From NCBI RefSeq assembly GCF_021018895.1, contig NC_079364.1, positions 2,846,401 to 2,910,400 of the forward strand: DNA of 64,000 nt. Reading direction: 5' to 3'. This DNA comes from Seriola aureovittata (taxonomy: Eukaryota; Chordata; Actinopteri; Carangiformes; Carangidae). Shown in pieces: positions 37,005-48,540 of this stretch (position 1 is its first letter; each line of letters begins with the position of its first letter). Made by a program: the position numbers and the translations under genes. Below the pieces are notes generated by a model that saw only the letters and a list, made by a program, of their open reading frames with translations, did no database searches and was not told the DNA's origin.

Positions 37005-38147
37005 ACGACTCAGTATACTAAGTTATTAAACCGTCATAGTATAGTGAGGAATAAAACGTCAAAAAAACATCATAGTAGAGTAAAACAAAAAAAGTCATGG
37101 CATAGCAAGACATAAAAATGTAAAAAAAAGTCATAGTATAAACGGCATTAAAATTTCATAATATACTAAGGCATAAAATATCATATTATAATAAGGCATA
37201 AAACATAGTATAATAAAGCGTAACAATGTCAAAAAAAGACTTAGTATAGTGCGGCATAGAAATGTCATAGCATAAAGACATACATTTTTTTTAAAAACGT
37301 CATAGTATAGTGCCGCTTAAATCATCATAAAATAGTAAGGCATAAAAATGTCATAAAAATGTCATAGTATAGTAAAGCATAAAACGTCATAGTATAGTAA
37401 GGCATAAAAATTTGAAAGAAAGTCGTAGTACAGTAAAGCATTAAAATGTCAAAAAAGGTCACAGTACAACAAGGCTTAACAAAGTCAAAAAAAGACTTGA
37501 TATAGTAAGGCATAAAAAGTCTTATTACAATAAGGCATAAAATATCATCGTATAGTAAGGCATAACAATGTCAAAAAAACATCATAGTATAGTAAAGCAT
37601 AAAAATGTCAAAAAAGACAGTATAGGCAAAAAAACGCCATACTATAGTGAGGTGTAACAATGTCAAAAAATGTTATGGTATAGTAAGGCATAAAAACGTC
37701 ATAGTATGATAAGGCATAAAAAAGTCATAGTATCGTAAGTCATAGAAATGTCAAAAAAACATCATAGTATAGTAATGCATAACTACTGTATGTCATAGTA
37801 TATTAAGGCATAAAAATTTGATAGTACAGTAAAGCATAAAAATGTCAAAAAACATTATGGTATAGTAAGGCATGAAAACGTCACAGTATAGTTAGAATAA
37901 AAAGGTCAAAAGGAGACATAGTAAGGCATGAAAACGTCATAATATAGTATGGCATAAAACATCTAAAAAACATGATAGTATATTAAGGCATGAAAGGTCA
38001 TGAAACCTCATAGAATAGTAAAGCATCAAATGAAATAGAATAATAAGACTTAAAAATGCCAACAAATGTCATAGTATAGAAAGGTGTGACAATGTCAAAG
38101 TATGGTAAGATATAAAAAAGTCATAATATAGTGAGGTATAAAAGTGT
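37005..38147. repeat. Tandem array, left flank: degenerate 26-36 bp monomers
   Basis: Many diverged copies of a monomer like CGTCATAGTATAGTAAGGCA + TAAAAATGTCAAAAAA (36 bp), mixed with shorter 26-bp forms without the GTCAAAAAA part. Copies differ by substitutions and small indels, more than in the core array, which suggests that these are the older edge of the array. One proto-unit resembling the 169-bp core begins near 37968. Confidence 0.9.
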
Positions 38148-38450
38148 CCTTGTCAAACTTTAAAATTTGTTCTCTCTCCTGCTTTCAGCTGTCATTTCAG
38201 TGTGTTTCAGGCTGAGTTCATCATCACATCCAGGTCTCCATCTTCACCAGGACCACCACCAGTGTCTAGACCACGCAGGATTTTCCTATACTTCGCACAG
38301 CCACTCCCCCTTTCTCACATATGATGACATCATGATGGAGTCTAATCCCAAAAGGCTCTCGCATATCTCACTTTCCCTGTCTTGATTTACACATGTTAAT
38401 AAAAGTTTATCTGTTTAAACAAATGAGTGTCTCCTGATTGAAAACTCATT
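38148..38450. other. Single-copy island inside the tandem array
   Basis: About 300 bp with no array monomers. It starts with a pyrimidine-rich segment ending TGCTTTCAG (about 38181-38189), contains a 72-codon open frame (38167-38385) rich in serine and histidine without a recognisable domain, and carries TTAATAAAAG near 38397. It could be an inserted element or ancestral sequence separating two array halves. The array resumes with GAGGCATAAAAAATAACATA. Confidence 0.55.
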
Positions 38451-38850
38451 ATGAGGCATAAAAAATAACATAGTATAATAAGTCATATAAATGTCAAAAA
38501 AACATCATAGTATAGTAATGCATAACTATGTCATAGTATTTAAGGCATACAAATTTGATAGTACAGTAAAGCAATAAAATGTCAAAAACATGTCATAATA
38601 CAGAAAAGCATAAAAATGTCAAAAAACGTTATGGTATAGTAAGGCATGAAAACGTCATAGTATAGTTAGAATAAAAAGGTCAAAAAGAGACATAGTATGG
38701 CGTAAAACATAAAAAAAACATGATAGTATGTTAAGGCATGAAAGGTCATAAAACCTCATAGAATAGTAAAGCATCAAATGAAATAGTACAGTAAGGCATG
38801 AAAATGACAAAAAACGTCATGGTATAGTATGCCATAAAAATGTCAAAAAA
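38451..38850. repeat. Tandem array: degenerate monomers after the island
   Basis: Degenerate CATAGTATAGTAAGGCATAA-type monomers. This stretch repeats, marker by marker, the one at about 37735-38035 (ATGCATAACT, TTTGATAGTACAGTAAAG, GTTAGAATAAAAAGGTCAAA, CCTCATAGAATAGTAAAGCA) at an offset of about 745-775 bp. Confidence 0.85.
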
Positions 38851-41800
38851 ACATGATAGTATATTAAGGCATGAAAGGTCATAAAAACATCATAGTATGG
38901 TAAGGTATCAAATGAAATAGTACAGTAGGGCATAAAAATGTCAAAAAACGTCACAATAAATAAAACATCAAAAAAACATGATAGTTTATCAAGGCATGAA
39001 AGGTCATAAAAACATCATAGTATGGTAATGCATCAAATGAAATAGAATAATAAGGCTTAAAAATGCCAATAAATGTCATAGTATAGTATGGCATTAAAAT
39101 GTCAAAAAACGTCATAGTATAGTATGGCATAAAACATAAAAAAAACATGATAGTATATTAAGGCATGAAACGTCATAAAAACATCATAATATGGTAAGGC
39201 ATCAAATGAAAAAGTACAGTAAGGCATGAAAATGACAAAAAACGTCATAGTATAGTATGCCATAAAAATGTCAAAAAACATCGTAGTATAGCATGGCATA
39301 AAACGTCAAAAAAACATGATAGTTTATTAAGGCATGAAACGTCATAAAAACATCATAGTATGGTAATGCATCAAATGAAATAGAATAATAAGGCTTAAAA
39401 ATGCCAATAAATGTCATAGTATAGTATGCCATAAAAATGTCAAAAAACGTCATAGTATAGCATGGCATAAAACGTCAAAAAAACATGATAGTTTATTAAG
39501 GCATGAAACGTCATAAAAACATCATAGTATGGTAATGCATCAAATGAAATAGAATAATTAGGCTGAAAAATGCCAATAAATGTCATAGTATAGTATGGCA
39601 TAAAAATGTCAAAAAATGTCATAAAAAAAAACATGATAGTATATTAAGGCATGAAAGGTCATAAAAACATCATAGTATGGTAATGCATCAAATGAAATAG
39701 TACAGTAAGGCATGAAAATGACAAAAAACGTCATAGTATAGTATGCCATAAAAATGTCAAAAAACTTCGTAGTGTAGCATGGCATAAAACGTCAAAAAAA
39801 CATGATAGTTTATTAAGGCATGAAACGTCATAAAAACATCATAGTATGGTAAGGCATCAAATGAAATAGTACAGTAAGGCATGAAAATGACAAAAAACGT
39901 CATAGTATAGTATGGCATAAAATATAAAAAAAACATGATAGTTTATTAAGGCATGAAACGTCATAAAAACATCATAGTATGGTAAGGCATCAAATGAAAT
40001 AGTACAGTAAGGCATGAAAATGATAAAAAACGTCATAGTATAGTATGCCATAAAAATGTCAAAAAACGTCATAGTATAGTATGGCATAAAACGTCAAAAA
40101 AACATGATAGTTTATTAAGGCATGAAACGTCATAAAAACATCATAGTATGGTAATGCATCAAATGAAATAGAATAATAAGGCTGAAAAATGCCAATAAAT
40201 GTCATAGTATAGTATGCCATAAAAATGTCAAAAAACGTCATAGTATAGTATGGCATAAAACATAAAAAAAAACATGATAGTATATTAAGGCATGAAAGGT
40301 CATAAAAACATCATAGTATGGTAATGCATCAAATGAAATAGTACAGTAAGGCATGAAAATGACAAAAAACGTCATAGTATAGTATGCCATAAAGATGTCA
40401 AAAAACGTCATAGTATAGCATGGCATAAAACGTCAAAAAAACATGATAGTTTATTAAGGCATGAAACGTCATAAAAACATCATAGTATGGTAATGCATCA
40501 AATGAAATAGAATAATAAGGCTTAAAAATGCCAATAAATGTCGTAGTATAGTATGCCATAAAAATGTCAAAAAACGTCATAGTATAGCAGGGCATAAAAC
40601 GTCAAAAAAACATGATAGTTTATTAACGCATGAAACGTCATAAAAACATCATAGTATGGTAATGCATTAAATGAAATAGAATAATAAGGCTGAAAAATGC
40701 CAATAAATGTCATATTATAGTATGCCATAAAGATGTCAAAAAACGTCATAGTATAGCATGGCATAAAATATAAAAAAAACATGATAGTTTATTAAGGCAT
40801 GAAACATCATAAAAACATCATAGTATGGTAAGGCATCAAATGAAATAGTACAGTAAGGCATGAAAATGACAAAAAACGTCATAGTATAGTATGCCATAAA
40901 AATGTCAAAAAACGTCATAGTATAGCATGGCATAAAACGTCAAAAAAACATGATAGTTTATTAAGGCATGAAACGTCATAAAAACATCATAGTATGGTAA
41001 TGCATCAAATGAAATAGAATAATAAGGCTTAAAAATGCCAATAAATGTCATATTATAGTATGGCATAAAAATGTCAAAAAACGTCATAGTATAGCATGGC
41101 ATAAAACGTAAAAAAAACATGATAGTTTATTAAGGCATGAAACGTCATAAAAACATCATAGTATGGTAATGCATCAAATGAAATAGTACAGTAAGGCATG
41201 AAAATGACAAAAAACGTCATAGTATAGTATGGCATAAAAATGACAAAAAACGTCATAGTATAGCATGGCATAAAACGTCAAAAAAACATGATAGTTTATT
41301 AAGGCATGAAACGTCATAAAAACATCATAGTATGGTAATGCATCAAATGAAATAGAATAATAAGGCTTAAAAATGCCAATAAATGTCATAGTATAGCATG
41401 CCATAAAAATGTCAACAAAACGTCATAGTATAGCATGGCATAAAACGTCAAAAAAACATGATAGTTTATTAAGGCATGAAACGTCATAAAAACATCATAG
41501 TATGGTAAGGCATCAAATGAAATAGTACAGTAAGGCATGAAAATGATAAAAAACGTCATAGTATAGTATGCCATAAAAATGTCAAAAAACGTCATAGTAT
41601 AGCATGGCATAAAACGTCAAAAAAACATGATAGTTTATTAAGGCATGAAACGTCATAAAAACATCATAGTATGGTAATGCATCAAATGAAATAGAATAAT
41701 AAGGCTAAAAAATGCCAATAAATGTCATAGTATAGTATGCATAAAAATGTCATAGTATAGTATGCCATAAAAATGTCAAAAAACGTCATAGTATAGTATG

Positions 41801-43870
41801 GCATAAAACATCAAAAAAACATGATAGTATATTAAGGCATGAAAGGTCATAAAAACATCATAGTATGGTAATGCATCAAATGAAATAGTACAGTAAGGCA
41901 TGAAAATGACAAAAAACGTCATAGTATAGTATGCCATAAAGATGTCAAAAAACGTCATAGTATAGCATGGCATAAAACGTCAAAAAAACATGATAGTTTA
42001 TTAAGGCATGAAACGTCATAAAAACATCATAGTATGGTAAGGCATCAAATGAAATAGTACAGTAAGGCATGAAAATGACAAAAAACGTCATAGTATAGTA
42101 TGCCATAAAGATGTCAAAAAACGTCATAGTATAGCATGGCATAAAATATAAAAAAAACATGATAGTTTATTAAGGCATGAAACATCATAAAAACATCATA
42201 GTATGGCAAGGCATCAAATGAAATAGTACAGTAAGGCATGAAAATGACAAAAAACGTCATAGTATAGTATGCCATAAAAATGTCAAAAAACGTCATAGTA
42301 TAGCATGGCATAAAACGTCAAAAAAACATGATAGTTTATTAAGGCATGAAACATCATAAAAACATCATAGTATGGTAAGGCATCAAATGAAATAGTACAG
42401 TAAGGCATGAAAATGACAAAAAACGTCATAGTATAGTATGCCATAAAAATGTCAAAAAACGTCATAGTATAGCATGGCATAAAACGTCAAAAAAACATGA
42501 TAGTTTATTAAGGCATGAAACGTCATAAAAACATCATAGTATGGTAATGCATCAAATGAAATAGAATAATAAGGCTGAAAAATGCCAATAAATGTCATAG
42601 TATAGTATGCCATAAAAATGTCAAAAAACGTCATAGTATAGTATGGCATAAAACATAAAAAAAACATGATAGTATATTAAGGCATGAAAGGTCATAAAAA
42701 CATCATAGTATGGTAAGGCATCAAATGAAATAGTACAGTAAGGCATGAAAATGACAAAAAACGTCATAGTATAGTATGCCATAAAGATGTCAAAAAACGT
42801 CATAGTATAGCATGGCATAAAACGTCAAAAAAACATGATAGTTTATTAAGGCATGAAACGTCATAAAAACATCATAGTATGGTAAGGCATCAAATGAAAT
42901 AGTACAGTAAGGCATGAAAATGACAAAAAACGTCATAGTATAGTATGCCATAAAGATGTCAAAAAACGTCATAGTATAGCATGGCATAAAATATAAAAAA
43001 AACATGATAGTTTATTAAGGCATGAAACATCATAAAAACATCATAGTATGGTAAGGCATCAAATGAAATAGTACAGTAAGGCATGAAAATGACAAAAAAT
43101 GTCATAGTATAGTATGCCATAAAAATGTCAACAAAACGTCATAGTATAGCATGGCATAAAACGTCAAAAAAACATGATAGTTTATTAAGGCATGAAACGT
43201 CATAAAAACATCATAGTATGGTAATGCATCAAATGAAATAGAATAATAAGGCTTAAAAATGCCAATAAATGTCATAGTATAGTATGCCATAAAAATGTCA
43301 ACAAAACGTCATAGTATAGCATGGCATAAAACGTCAAAAAAACATGATAGTTTATTAAGGCATGAAACGTCATAAAAACATCATAGTATGGTAAGGCATC
43401 AAATGAAATAGTACAGTAAGGCATGAAAATGACAAAAAACGTCATAGTATAGTATGCCATAAAAATGTCAAAAAACGTCATAGTATAGCATGGCATAAAA
43501 CGTCAAAAAAACATGATAGTTTATTAAGGCATGAAACGTCATAAAAACATCATAGTATGGTAATGCATCAAATGAAATAGTACAGTAAGGCATGAAAATG
43601 ACAAAAAACGTCATAGTATAGTATGGCATAAAAATGACAAAAAACGTCATAGTATAGCATGGCATAAAACGTCAAAAAAACATGATAGTTTATTAAGGCA
43701 TGAAAAGTCATAAAAACATCATAGTATGGTAATGCATCAAATGAAATAGAATAATAAGGCTTAAAAATGCCAATAAATGTCATAGTATAGTATGGCATAA
43801 AAATGTCAAAAAACGTCATAGTATATTAAGGCATGAAAGGTCATAAAAACATCATAGAATGATAAGACAT
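38851..43870. repeat. Core tandem array, 169-bp higher-order repeat, about 30 copies
   Basis: The anchor CATGATAG recurs at 169-bp steps (for example 42327, 42496, 42665, 42834). One unit is made of five diverged sub-monomers of 36, 36, 30, 31 and 36 bp, which begin CGTCATAGTATAGCATGGCA, CATGATAGTTTATTAAGGCA, CATCATAGTATGGTAATGCA, TAGAATAATAAGGC (or TAGTACAGTAAGGC) and TGTCATAGTATAGTATGCCA. The fourth sub-monomer has two alleles: type A (AATAATAAGGCT with GCCAATAAATG) in about 12 units and type B (TACAGTAAGGCATG with GACAAAAAACG) in about 18, interspersed along the array. A few units are longer or shorter (about 127-194 bp). Because 169 is not a multiple of three, the overlapping 65-codon minus-strand frames shift in every unit and are not genes. 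Confidence 0.95.
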
Positions 43871-44817
43871 CAAAGGAAATACTACAGTAAGGCATAAAAA
43901 TGACAAAAAACAAAGGCATAAAAATGTAAAAAAATGCCATAGTAAAGGAAGGCATGAAAACATCATAGTATAGTAAGGCGTAAAAATGTCACAGTATAGA
44001 AAGGAATAAAAATTTCAACAAAATGCCATAGTATAGTGAGGCGTAAATGTGAAAAAACATCATAGTATAGTAAGGCATGAAAACATCACAATATAGCAAG
44101 GTGAAAAATGTCAAAAAAACATCATTGTACAGAAAGGCATAAAAATGCCAAAAATGCCATAGTATAGAAAGGCAAAAAAACCTCATGGTATAGAAAGGCA
44201 TAAAAACGTCATAGTATAGTAAGGCATAAAAATGTCAAAACACGTCATAGTACAGCAAGTCATAAAAAAATATCAAAATAACATCATAGGATAGTAAGGT
44301 ATAAAAATGACATAGTATAGTGAGGAATTAAAAATTTCAAAAAACGTTATGGTATAGAAAGGAATAAAAATGTCAAAATACATCATAGTATAGTAAGGCA
44401 TAAAAATGTTATAGTATAGTAAGGCATAAAAAAGTCATAGTATAGTAAGGCATAAAAATGTCAAAACACGTCATAGTATAGCAAGTTATAAAAATATCAT
44501 AGTATAGTAAAGCATAAAAATGTCAAAAAAAGTTATGGTATAGTAAGGCATAAAAATGTGATAGTACAGTAAGGCATAATACATCATAGTATAGTAAGGT
44601 ATAAAAATATTTAAAAAACATCATAGTATAGTAAAGCATAAAAATGTCATAATATGGTAAGGAATAAAAAATTCACAGTACAGTAAGGCATAAAAATGTC
44701 ATAGTATAGTAAGTTATAAAAATGTCATAGTATAGTAAGGCATTAAAAAGTTATAAAAATGATATAGTATAGTAAGACATAAAAATGTCATATTATAGTA
44801 AGTATAAAAACGGCAAA
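43871..44817. repeat. Tandem array, right flank: degenerate monomers
   Basis: The 169-bp order is lost after about 43870. Monomers of about 24-36 bp, such as CATAGTATAGTAAGGCATAA followed by AAATGTC, continue until TATAAAAACGGCAAAACAGT at about 44817, beyond which the sequence is unique. Confidence 0.9.
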
Positions 44818-46210
44818 ACAGTGGAGAGAAATAAAACACAGTCATGGTGGTTGGTTAAATTTAATCAGTAACTTCTTTTTAGTATCCGAAACACTATAGC
44901 TCCTATGAAATAAAACTACAATTTTGGCAGTGCAGGTACTGTTTTTATCTATATTCATAAAACACTTCTTCCAACTTTTCTAGATGGAATCTCTGCTGCA
45001 GCAGTGTCCACTGCTCTGTACTGCTGTTGTTATTTCCATGAGAAAATCACACATCAAACTGTTGAGAAAGCAGCATTTTTTTCTTGTGGCAACATTATTG
45101 TAAGGCAGCTGCATTTCACAAAGTTGGTAAAAAAAAAAACATCCTCTCTGTCCATGATTTTTGTCACAGTTACTTCACACATCATATTGTGATCATCCTC
45201 TCAGCGCTGCACGCTTTGTTCCTGGGTCTCCATGATACTTTTTCACTCAATGAATCTTAACAATCTAAAAAGATTCAGCTTTAAACTCAAGTATACTCCG
45301 TAAGGCTGACACTGTGTGGTAGTCGACTACTTTCTTTTCATACTCATTTCTTATTGTGTAAGAAGAACTACTCTGGACCAATTGCTGTTGTGTGGCTCCT
45401 TACAACCTGTGTCTCTGAAAAAGTATAGAAAGTATTTTGTATTTAGACTAAACATTTTTCCCACTGGCTTAAACTGGTTTGTTGTGCAGCTCCCCTAGAA
45501 ATCAAATCTGAGTATTTCCACAAACAATGCATTGCATACAAAAATCTCACTGTCACCCTGGTCAAGCTTGATCACCTGTCTTCTCCCCTATCGTTTTAGC
45601 CACTGGCAGCTCGGAGGTTGAATGGCAACATCTGCACGATCCGCTGTGGGTCTCCAAATCCTGGCGACAGGCCCTTTTGTTTGCTTCTCAGCAAGATTGA
45701 GACCCGAGCTGGAGGAGGCTCTTGAACTTGCAAAAAAGATGGATTATGGGCCTCAAAATAGAGCTGTGCACCTGTCGCCTAACATTTTCCAGCATGGACG
45801 CTCTTGGATCCAGTGACCGCACCAAATGTCACATGAAGAGGATGCTGAGATCACAAAGCTGCTTAAAGCACTTGCTAACTTTCAAAACCCAAATAGGAGC
45901 CACTGAAGTTTTTCACAGACAAAATTGGACTTCAAACATATGAAAGTGATGTCTATCAAAATATATTTTGAGATGGTGACAGTGACAGAACATACTATTG
46001 CCATAACATTGATGCACTCTGCAGTGCAGCTGGAGACTGTTGGGTATTTGAAGACACTGGAAAAGAGACTGTATTTTTGTTTTGATGCTGTTTTTCTTCT
46101 TTATTTACACACGTAATGTGAATTTGACTGCAGACTGCATTTAAAATGTGTTTGAATTGTGTGTATTCACCTCTGTTTGTTGTCAGGTTTCCTGCAGTTA
46201 TTCGTCTCCT
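44818..46210. other. Unique sequence with one exon-like open frame
   Basis: From 45622 a plus-strand frame runs 64 codons to a TGA at 45814-45816 and stays open in the same frame for about 26 more codons, reading MSHEEDAEITKLLKALANFQ close to its end. A pyrimidine-rich ...CGTTTTAG acceptor-like site lies at about 45580-45600. I do not recognise the protein. The internal stop argues for a decayed copy or chance. Confidence 0.25.
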
Positions 46211-46252
46211 GATAGATAAATGCACTTTATTGATCCCAAATTGGGAAATTTG
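46211..46252. repeat. Short repeat scrap, GATAGATA...TTTATTGATCCC motif
   Basis: GATAGATAAATGCACTTTAT followed by TGATCCCAAATTGGGAAATT matches a very common fish repeat end, usually (GATA)n next to CTTTATTGATCCCNNNGGGA (from memory). No longer body is recognisable; the family is uncertain. Confidence 0.5.
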
Positions 46253-46635
46253 TGAATGTCTCCCTGCTGTACACTCATTAAGAGGAGTCATTCAGCTTTG
46301 GCATGAGTCTTTTATTCTCTTTTTGCTCAATTTGAAGCCATTTTACTTCACCTCAGTGCCTTCATTTGCGCCTCACAGGGCTAATTTGCATTCACTTTAC
46401 ATTGACTTTATAAAAACTTGGGCCATCTCTGAAATCTGCTTCTGTTCAGCACCTGAGCTCACGGTCAGAGTCATATTTGTGATCATGCTATAGCGTTTGT
46501 TGTTTCAGGAAACATCAAGGGTAAAAATGTCCTTGCAATCATTATGTGTTACATCAGTGTGGGTAAATATAGGTTAGTAACTTAGTAATACTTGTTTGTT
46601 CACAATTTTAATACATTTTTTTTTATTACTTACCA
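46253..46635. other. Stretch without recognisable feature
   Basis: Unique sequence. The 115-codon open frame at 46146-46493 crosses the repeat scrap and has no domain. Confidence 0.4.
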
Positions 46636-46854
46636 ACTATTTTGATAATTAATAATTTAAGTCAATTTTTAAGCCAAAATCTTGAACATTTGTTTCCAGC
46701 TTCTCAGATGTGAGAAGTCATAGCTTTTCCTTGTCTTAGAGGAGAGTAAAGAGAATATCTTTGGACTGTTGTTGGACAAAACAGTTGACATCTGGGATAC
46801 TGTGATGAGCATTTTTCATATTTTTGTGATGTTTTCTCAGTCAATCTTTAGACC
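46636..46854 (+). mobile_element. Copy of GTTGCAGC-ended interspersed family
   Basis: ATTTTGATAATTAATAATTT, GAACATTTGTTTCCAGCTTC, TCAGATGTGAGAAGTCATAG, GGACTGTTGTTGGACAAAAC and TGATGAGCATTTTTCATATT follow in order. This is the longest plus-orientation copy in the window, but both outermost ends are missing. Confidence 0.65.
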
Positions 46855-47494
46855 AAAGTTTCCTCAATTGAAGAAATAAAATAAAACCATACAAATAACA
46901 GGATCCGTGGTGCAGGTCGCTGAATTTCTAGAGGTACTCGGTAAAAAGACGCTGGATTTGTAAATTGCAAAGACACAAAGGTCAGGCTGTGAAAATTATA
47001 TGAATAATTACTCTTTTAGAAAATACAAATTTTCCTCTGACCTCATGTGTGTCAGTGGCTCCGTAACTACCTCCTCTGGTCGGGTCGGGACATGTAATTA
47101 ATATTCAGGAGGTGCGAATCTTGATTTGTCTTTGCACCGTGCAACCTTTTTTTCCCCTCTGTTGATCACAAACATGCTCACTCATTTCTTTCCCACAAAT
47201 AACCATTTATTCTTCACACATTTACTGAAAATTACAGTTTATTGAAAGGACACAGAAAGGTCAGATAACACAGATACATGTAGCTAGGAGTTACTACTCA
47301 GTGCATGGCACATTCTCAGGGAGACGACCCATTGTGAGTCTTTGGCTCTTTGCCTCTGGAGTGTTAAAGGCAGGAAGAGTGCTGAAATATTAAATGTTGA
47401 ACAGTTGGCCAGCCAACTTGAGCCTCTATATTTCAAAATGTGGAGGAGTAAATTAACCTTGCTACAATGAGTGACAAACAATATTCTAAGTTGG

Positions 47495-47522
47495 GTAGTA
47501 GTAGTAGTAATAATAGTAGTAG
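47495..47522. repeat. (GTA)n trinucleotide repeat
   Basis: About nine GTA/ATA units with interruptions. Confidence 0.75.
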
Positions 47523-47825
47523 GAGTACTTTTTATTTGTCAATTGATTTATACTTATCACAGGATACAGTGTCAGACCTCACCAGTGCAAAGGGATTTTT
47601 CTAGAAAGATCACACGATTAGAAAGCAGTGTCCCCACTCAGAATAAAACTCAGATAAGTAAACAACAAATGAACAATCATGAAACAAGTTACCAGTGCCA
47701 TTGCTACCTTTTTAAAAAGAATTTCTAGAATGCATGCCATTTTACTATGGAGGGTTTTTCAGATGACAGTTTGAAATTTGACAATTCCAGTGTCTCAGCT
47801 TCTGCAAACAATGCTGATATGCGTA

Positions 47826-47926
47826 TGTGTAGCTGTGTGTGTGCGTGTGTGTGTGTGTGCGCGTGTGTCTGTGTTTAAAAATGTGTGTTTCTGTGTGTGT
47901 GTGTGTCTGTGTTTAAGGGCGCACAT
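47826..47926. repeat. Interrupted (TG)n microsatellite cluster
   Basis: Several TG blocks with GC, CTG and TTTAAAAA interruptions over about 100 bp. Confidence 0.8.
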
Positions 47927-48309
47927 GTTTTTTTGTGAGAGTGCGCAAGTGTGTGCTCTTAGAAAGATCCTTCAGGCAACGCAGGAGCTCTGCATTTTGG
48001 ATGATATGCCGTCCGCTCAGTTGTATTTATGTGGCTTTGTCTTTTTGCTGCTGCCTCCCTCTGCCTCCTCGCTGTCATCTGAGAGCTTTGTGTTGAATTT
48101 TCCAGTCTGCGCTTGGCTCCTTTGCTGTTAGGTTCAGAAGATAAAGATTTATAATGAGCAAGACTGACACCATAATATTCCACAGTAGACACGTGGTGGT
48201 CTGTAATCTGAGCAGGAAATGCTCCTAAATATCTGAGATACAAAGGCAGTGGAAAAACACATTGTTGTTATCCCGGTTTTATATTAAAGCTCCTTGTAAT
48301 AAGCATCAG

Positions 48310-48477
48310 TTAATGGGTAATAAGACCATTATAAGACGCTTATAACATTATCGTGCATTAATAAGACAGCATAACTGTTAATAATAGCATTAATGACAGT
48401 ATTGTTTCATTATAAAACATTCATAACCACCTGCTTAGGAACATTAATAAAAACCTTTCACACACACACACACACAC

Positions 48478-48540
<63 letters not shown>

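Larger units (their letters stand above)
46855..48309. other. Unique sequence without recognisable gene
   Basis: Short open frames on both strands (47284-47728, 47778-48243) lack domains. The one at 47778 owes its length to the TG tract. Confidence 0.4.

Noticed and set aside
38951..43819. Series of 62-83 codon minus-strand open frames with a repeated aromatic-rich protein (MPCYTMTFFDIF...)
   Set aside because: They are shadows of the 169-bp tandem repeat. 169 is not a multiple of three, so the frame shifts each unit, every frame ends within about one unit, and no start, promoter or splice context is shared.
38851..43870. Active centromere satellite
   Set aside because: Unit length is suggestive, but the array is only 5 kb, no CENP-B box was seen, and ordinary unique sequence lies on both sides.
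37005..44817. CRISPR-like array of regular repeats
   Set aside because: There are no unique spacers. The whole unit repeats, the repeats are AT-rich and non-palindromic, and the surrounding sequence is vertebrate.
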